A program made the translations under genes and the position numbers. This document shows, piece by piece, positions 6,631-9,221 of a stretch of 9,221 nt of DNA (position 1 is the first letter of the stretch; each line of letters opens with the position of its first letter). Under the pieces are notes generated by a model that searched no databases, had not been told where the DNA came from, and was given only the letters and a program-made list of their open reading frames with translations. The DNA is taken from the NCBI GenBank assembly GCA_016462055.1, contig JAEMTX010000050.1:1-9221 (forward strand), in the 5' to 3' direction. The DNA is from Acidimicrobiia bacterium (lineage in GTDB: Bacteria > Actinomycetota > Acidimicrobiia > Acidimicrobiales > Acidimicrobilacustridaceae).

Positions 6631-8045
6631 GGCTCGCAAACCAGTCCATACAATTGCGTCGTTTCCTGCGTCGGCACTTCGTGGTTTTCCTCGCGTGTGC
6701 ATGTTGGAGCGGAGCATTGGTTCCGGTCGCTCTTCCAATGTGGACTGGCGTCGCAGTTTTGATTCTCGGGCTGTTGAGTCGTCGGATGTTGTTTGCGCTC
6801 GCGATGGGTTTCCTCGCTAGCTCGATGTTCTCGTTCAACGCCATTGCCGGGCTCGCACCGGTTACTTCGCAGGCATGGTCGGGAACCATCACTCTCGTAA
6901 ACGATCCGCAAGCCTTCCCGGGCCGTGTTGTGGTTATAGCGGATACCGATCTCGGCCGAGTGCAGGTGACCGCAGCCAGTTCGGTGGCCAGGGATCTTCG
7001 TCAAGCCTCGGCGTGGTCTGAGTTCACGGTCACAGGGTCGCTAAGGCCGTTGGCCAATCAGGAACGACTTCTGAGCCGGCATGTTCGGATGTCCCTTGTA
7101 GCAACAAAAGTGGAACCACGAGACGGAGGAACGCTTTGGCGTATTCCGGTCGAGACGGTGCGGCAATTGATTCGCAACGGGTCGGAGGCTCTGCCGCTTC
7201 AGCAGCGACCTGTGTACAGCGGTTTTGTGATTGGAGATGACCGCGGGAGTGAAACGGGAATTGTCGAATCTTTCGAAGAGGCGGGGCTCACCCATTTGCT
7301 CGTCGTTTCCGGGGAGAACCTGGTTTTCGTTATTGCCGTCGCAACTCCGCTCTTGGTGCGGCTGCCGCGTCGGACTCGAGTCGGAGTCACGATCGTTATT
7401 CTCGTGCTGTTCGCCGCCGTTACGCGCTTCGAACCATCGATCTTGCGAGCGACAGCGATGGCACTGATCGCGCTGATCGGTGTGGGGAGCGGCCGACCGA
7501 TCGACGCGCGCCAGAGGTTGGCAGCAGCCGTGTCGATACTTGTACTGATCGATCCTCTGCTCGTCGAATCGCTCGGCTTCCAATTGTCGATCGCAGCAAC
7601 GGGGGGAATCACCTGTTTCAGTCGAGCAATCATGAAGGCCACTCGTGGTCCCGTGTGGTTTCGGCAGGTATTTTCTGTGACGGTGGCCGCTCAGATAGCA
7701 GTGGCACCTCTTATCGTTCCGACCTTCGGACCAATGCCTCTGGCTTCACTGCCAGCGAACGTCCTTGCCGGACCGATCGCAGGATTTGTGATGATGTGGG
7801 GGAGTTCAGTCGGACTGTTGGCCGGACTCGTGGGAAACGGGCCGGCGACCATTCTGCTCCTGCCCGTGCGAGCAGCGTTGTGGTGGATTCTGAATGTTGC
7901 CTCTTGGTGCGCAGCATTGTCGTTGCCTCGTCTCAATTTGGTTGCCATCACAGGATTGTTCGGACTCGGCTTTCTACTCTTTCAGTGGCGATACGGCGGG
8001 AGAACCCGATCGTTGGAACATCGTCAAAGGCCCCCCGCCGGTTAG
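6627..8045 (+). CDS. comEC: ComEC/Rec2 DNA-uptake channel, without the metallo-beta-lactamase domain
   Basis: Polytopic membrane protein that carries single-stranded DNA into the cytoplasm during transformation. The 472 residues show N-terminal membrane helices (about 17-76), an extracellular OB-like region (about 80-162, DUF4131-type), and the competence domain: GDDRG then FEEAGLTHLLVVSGENL (216-232), FEPSILRATAMALIALIG (268-285), RQRLAAAV (295-302) and LGFQLSIAATGGI (316-328), followed by more helices to about 453. It ends in a basic tail, RSLEHRQRPPAG. The C-terminal metallo-beta-lactamase nuclease domain of long ComEC proteins (Bacillus, about 770 residues) is absent, as in the roughly 500-residue mycobacterial ComEC, so this looks like the normal actinobacterial form and not a truncation. 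The GTG at 6627 has no ribosome site and is reached through the mini-ORF. Next comes folP2, 9 bp on. Confidence 0.94.
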   Translation: MRLANQSIQLRRFLRRHFVVFLACACWSGALVPVALPMWTGVAVLILGLLSRRMLFALAMGFLASSMFSFNAIAGLAPVTSQAWSGTITLVNDPQAFPGRVVVIADTDLGRVQVTAASSVARDLRQASAWSEFTVTGSLRPLANQERLLSRHVRMSLVATKVEPRDGGTLWRIPVETVRQLIRNGSEALPLQQRPVYSGFVIGDDRGSETGIVESFEEAGLTHLLVVSGENLVFVIAVATPLLVRLPRRTRVGVTIVILVLFAAVTRFEPSILRATAMALIALIGVGSGRPIDARQRLAAAVSILVLIDPLLVESLGFQLSIAATGGITCFSRAIMKATRGPVWFRQVFSVTVAAQIAVAPLIVPTFGPMPLASLPANVLAGPIAGFVMMWGSSVGLLAGLVGNGPATILLLPVRAALWWILNVASWCAALSLPRLNLVAITGLFGLGFLLFQWRYGGRTRSLEHRQRPPAG

Positions 8046-8048
8046 GGT
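8043..8048 (+). promoter_or_regulatory. Candidate internal promoter (-10) for a leaderless folP2 mRNA
   Basis: TAGGGT fits TANNNT, contains the TAG stop of comEC, and ends 6 nt before the GTG of folP2 at 8055, so a transcript would begin about at the start codon. A weak -35-like TCGTCA (8021-8026) lies 16 nt upstream. No ribosome site precedes the GTG. folP2 and holA could therefore be expressed independently of the competence genes. Confidence 0.45.
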
Positions 8049-8054
8049 CTCGGC

Positions 8055-8885
8055 GTGTTCTTAGACCTTGGCACCACGCGTTTCGATATCACCTATCGCG
8101 CCGTCGTCATGGGAATTCTCAATCGAACACCGGACTCCTTTTACGACCAGGGTTCGTACTTTGAGTTCGAGGATTTCCTTCGCAAAGCCGAGCAGTTGGT
8201 TGCTGACGGCGCTGATTTCCTTGACGTAGGCGGGGTGAAAGCTGGCCCCGGCGAGGATGTAGGCGAGCAAGAGGAACTCGACCGTGTGGTCCCCGCCATC
8301 GAAGCGTTGCGATCGAGATTCGATCTCCCGCTTTCGGTCGATACATGGCGAGCTTCTGTGGCCAAGGCCTGCTTCGAAAGTGGCGCGTGCATTGGCAACG
8401 ACATCAGCGGCTTCGCCGATCCTGACTACCTAGATGTTTGTTCCGCTGCTGGTGCGTCTGTGGTTGCGACACATATTCGTCTGGCCCCGAGAGTTCCTGA
8501 TCCCGACCCGCAGTACGACGATGTCGTGCTCTCCGTCTGTGGGTTCCTCGCTGATCGTGCTGCACGAGCCCGGACCGCAGGAATCCCACGCGAACGGATC
8601 ATGGTCGACGCCGGCCTCGACCTCGGAAAGTCCGAATTGCAATCGAAGATTCTCCTCCGATCCTCTGATGCATTGACCGCTCTGGGGTATCCGGTGTTTC
8701 TCTCTGCTTCGAATAAACGCTTTCTTTGGACACTTCTCGATGTCGAGCGTGGCTCGGCGGGAGACGGGACGATGGCGGCGCATTCCCTCGGGATCGCTCT
8801 TGGTTGTCGCATCCTCCGTGCACACGATGTTCGCAATGGGCGACGTGTTGCCGACTCGATGGCCGCCATTTTGGAAGTGGCATGA
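8055..8885 (+). CDS. folP2: Dihydropteroate synthase-like protein of the FolP2 type
   Basis: A TIM-barrel protein of 276 residues related to dihydropteroate synthase, which joins pABA to a pterin pyrophosphate in folate synthesis. The pterin pocket is largely kept: ILNRTPDSFYDQG (21-33), SVDT (Asp96), ND (115-116), Asp185, Lys221 and RAHDV (255-259). The loop-2 motif, normally DVGGES(T/S)RPG, reads DVGGVKAGPG (57-66), losing the arginine that contacts pABA/sulfonamide, and SRK reads SNK (219-221). NRTPDSFYD, DVGGVKAGPG and SNK are the marks I recall for mycobacterial FolP2, a paralogue reported to lack dihydropteroate synthase activity, so the reaction here is unknown. It could still be an active enzyme if no other folP exists in the genome. 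The GTG start keeps the first barrel strand; the next start, ATG 8109, would remove it. It overlaps holA by 4 nt (ATGA). Confidence 0.9.
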   Translation: MFLDLGTTRFDITYRAVVMGILNRTPDSFYDQGSYFEFEDFLRKAEQLVADGADFLDVGGVKAGPGEDVGEQEELDRVVPAIEALRSRFDLPLSVDTWRASVAKACFESGACIGNDISGFADPDYLDVCSAAGASVVATHIRLAPRVPDPDPQYDDVVLSVCGFLADRAARARTAGIPRERIMVDAGLDLGKSELQSKILLRSSDALTALGYPVFLSASNKRFLWTLLDVERGSAGDGTMAAHSLGIALGCRILRAHDVRNGRRVADSMAAILEVA

Positions 8886-9221
8886 ACGTCAATCTTTCCT
8901 CGCCAGTGTTCTTGGTCAAAGGCAGTGACGATGTCATTCTCAGCGATGAAGTATCGGCACTTATTACGCAACTCCTCGGAGACGACGATAGAACGCTGCT
9001 TCTCGCCGAACTCTCGGTCACTGACCATGCGCTCGAAGACGGCGGCTACACCATCGGCCCGGTGGTCGATGCCTCGCAGACCTTCCCGTTCTTTGGCGAT
9101 CGGCGCATTGTCCTCGTTCGTAATGCCGCCGTATTTTCGACAAAGGATGCATGTGCTCCGCTCGTTCATTATCTGAGCGATCCTCTTGCGACCACATCGC
9201 TTGTGCTCGTGTGGGAGAAAG
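8882..9221 (+). CDS. holA: DNA polymerase III delta subunit, N-terminal 113 residues (runs off the right edge)
   Basis: HolA is the clamp-loader subunit that opens the beta sliding clamp in the replisome. The visible part is the start of its AAA+-like domain I: PVFLVKGSDDVILSDEVSAL (8-27) matches the family opening with a G(D/S)(E/D) turn in place of a working P-loop, followed by LSVTDHALED, SQTFPFFGDRRIVLVRNA (about 70-87) and TTSLVLVWEK at the edge. The FFGDRRIVLV segment is very characteristic of HolA. The ATG overlaps the folP2 stop as ATGA, and GGAAG (8873-8877) lies 4 nt upstream, so translation is probably coupled. In mycobacteria holA directly follows comEC, so folP2 is an extra gene in a familiar neighbourhood. 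Confidence 0.9.
   Translation, partial: MNVNLSSPVFLVKGSDDVILSDEVSALITQLLGDDDRTLLLAELSVTDHALEDGGYTIGPVVDASQTFPFFGDRRIVLVRNAAVFSTKDACAPLVHYLSDPLATTSLVLVWEK

Noticed and set aside
8426..9169. Minus-strand frame of 247 codons across folP2 and holA
   Set aside because: Antisense to two recognised genes with no recognisable content.
5816..9221. Novel defence or mobile system
   Set aside because: Every gene belongs to a known core family in a conserved actinobacterial order; no recombinase, repeat array or composition shift is seen.

Overview
The window is ordinary core chromosome of a high-to-moderate GC actinobacterium. Acidimicrobiia or a related deep actinobacterial lineage is my best guess, by inference only. 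The grounds are a PAC2-family proteasome-assembly-chaperone-like protein, a FolP2-type dihydropteroate synthase paralogue like that of mycobacteria and streptomycetes, a comEA-comEC-(folP2)-holA cluster resembling the mycobacterial comEA-comEC-holA order, a ComEC without a nuclease domain, and several genes whose start codons lack a Shine-Dalgarno sequence but sit just behind a TANNNT -10 box. I see no mobile element, phage gene, CRISPR array or insertion sequence.

Layout. Bases 1-378 are read leftwards: the first 50 codons of an unrecognised protein, whose gene runs off the left edge, and a tRNA-Ala(GGC). Diverging from the tRNA is leuS (514-2985), encoding a complete leucyl-tRNA synthetase with its editing domain. 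leuS converges on a two-gene leftward unit: an ACAD10/FadE36-like aminoglycoside-phosphotransferase-fold kinase gene (3851-4903), then a PAC2-family gene (3004-3858) that overlaps it by 8 nt. About 85 bp separate the kinase gene from a divergent thioredoxin-TPR (CnoX/YbbN-like) gene (4991-5698).

The right part is a rightward cluster. comEA (5816-6604) encodes a membrane-anchored DNA receptor. comEC (6627-8045) encodes a DNA-uptake channel lacking the C-terminal metallo-beta-lactamase domain. folP2 (8055-8885) encodes a dihydropteroate-synthase-like protein whose pABA loop is altered. holA (8882 to the right edge, partial) encodes the DNA polymerase III delta subunit. comEA and comEC are joined by an 8-codon mini-ORF that overlaps the comEA stop by one base and the comEC start by two. 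folP2 and holA overlap as ATGA. A possible internal promoter overlaps the comEC stop codon.

No new defence or mobile system is evident. The points most worth checking are the FolP2 paralogue with a lost pABA-loop arginine inside a competence/replication cluster, the mini-ORF linking comEA to comEC, and the apparent leaderless starts.
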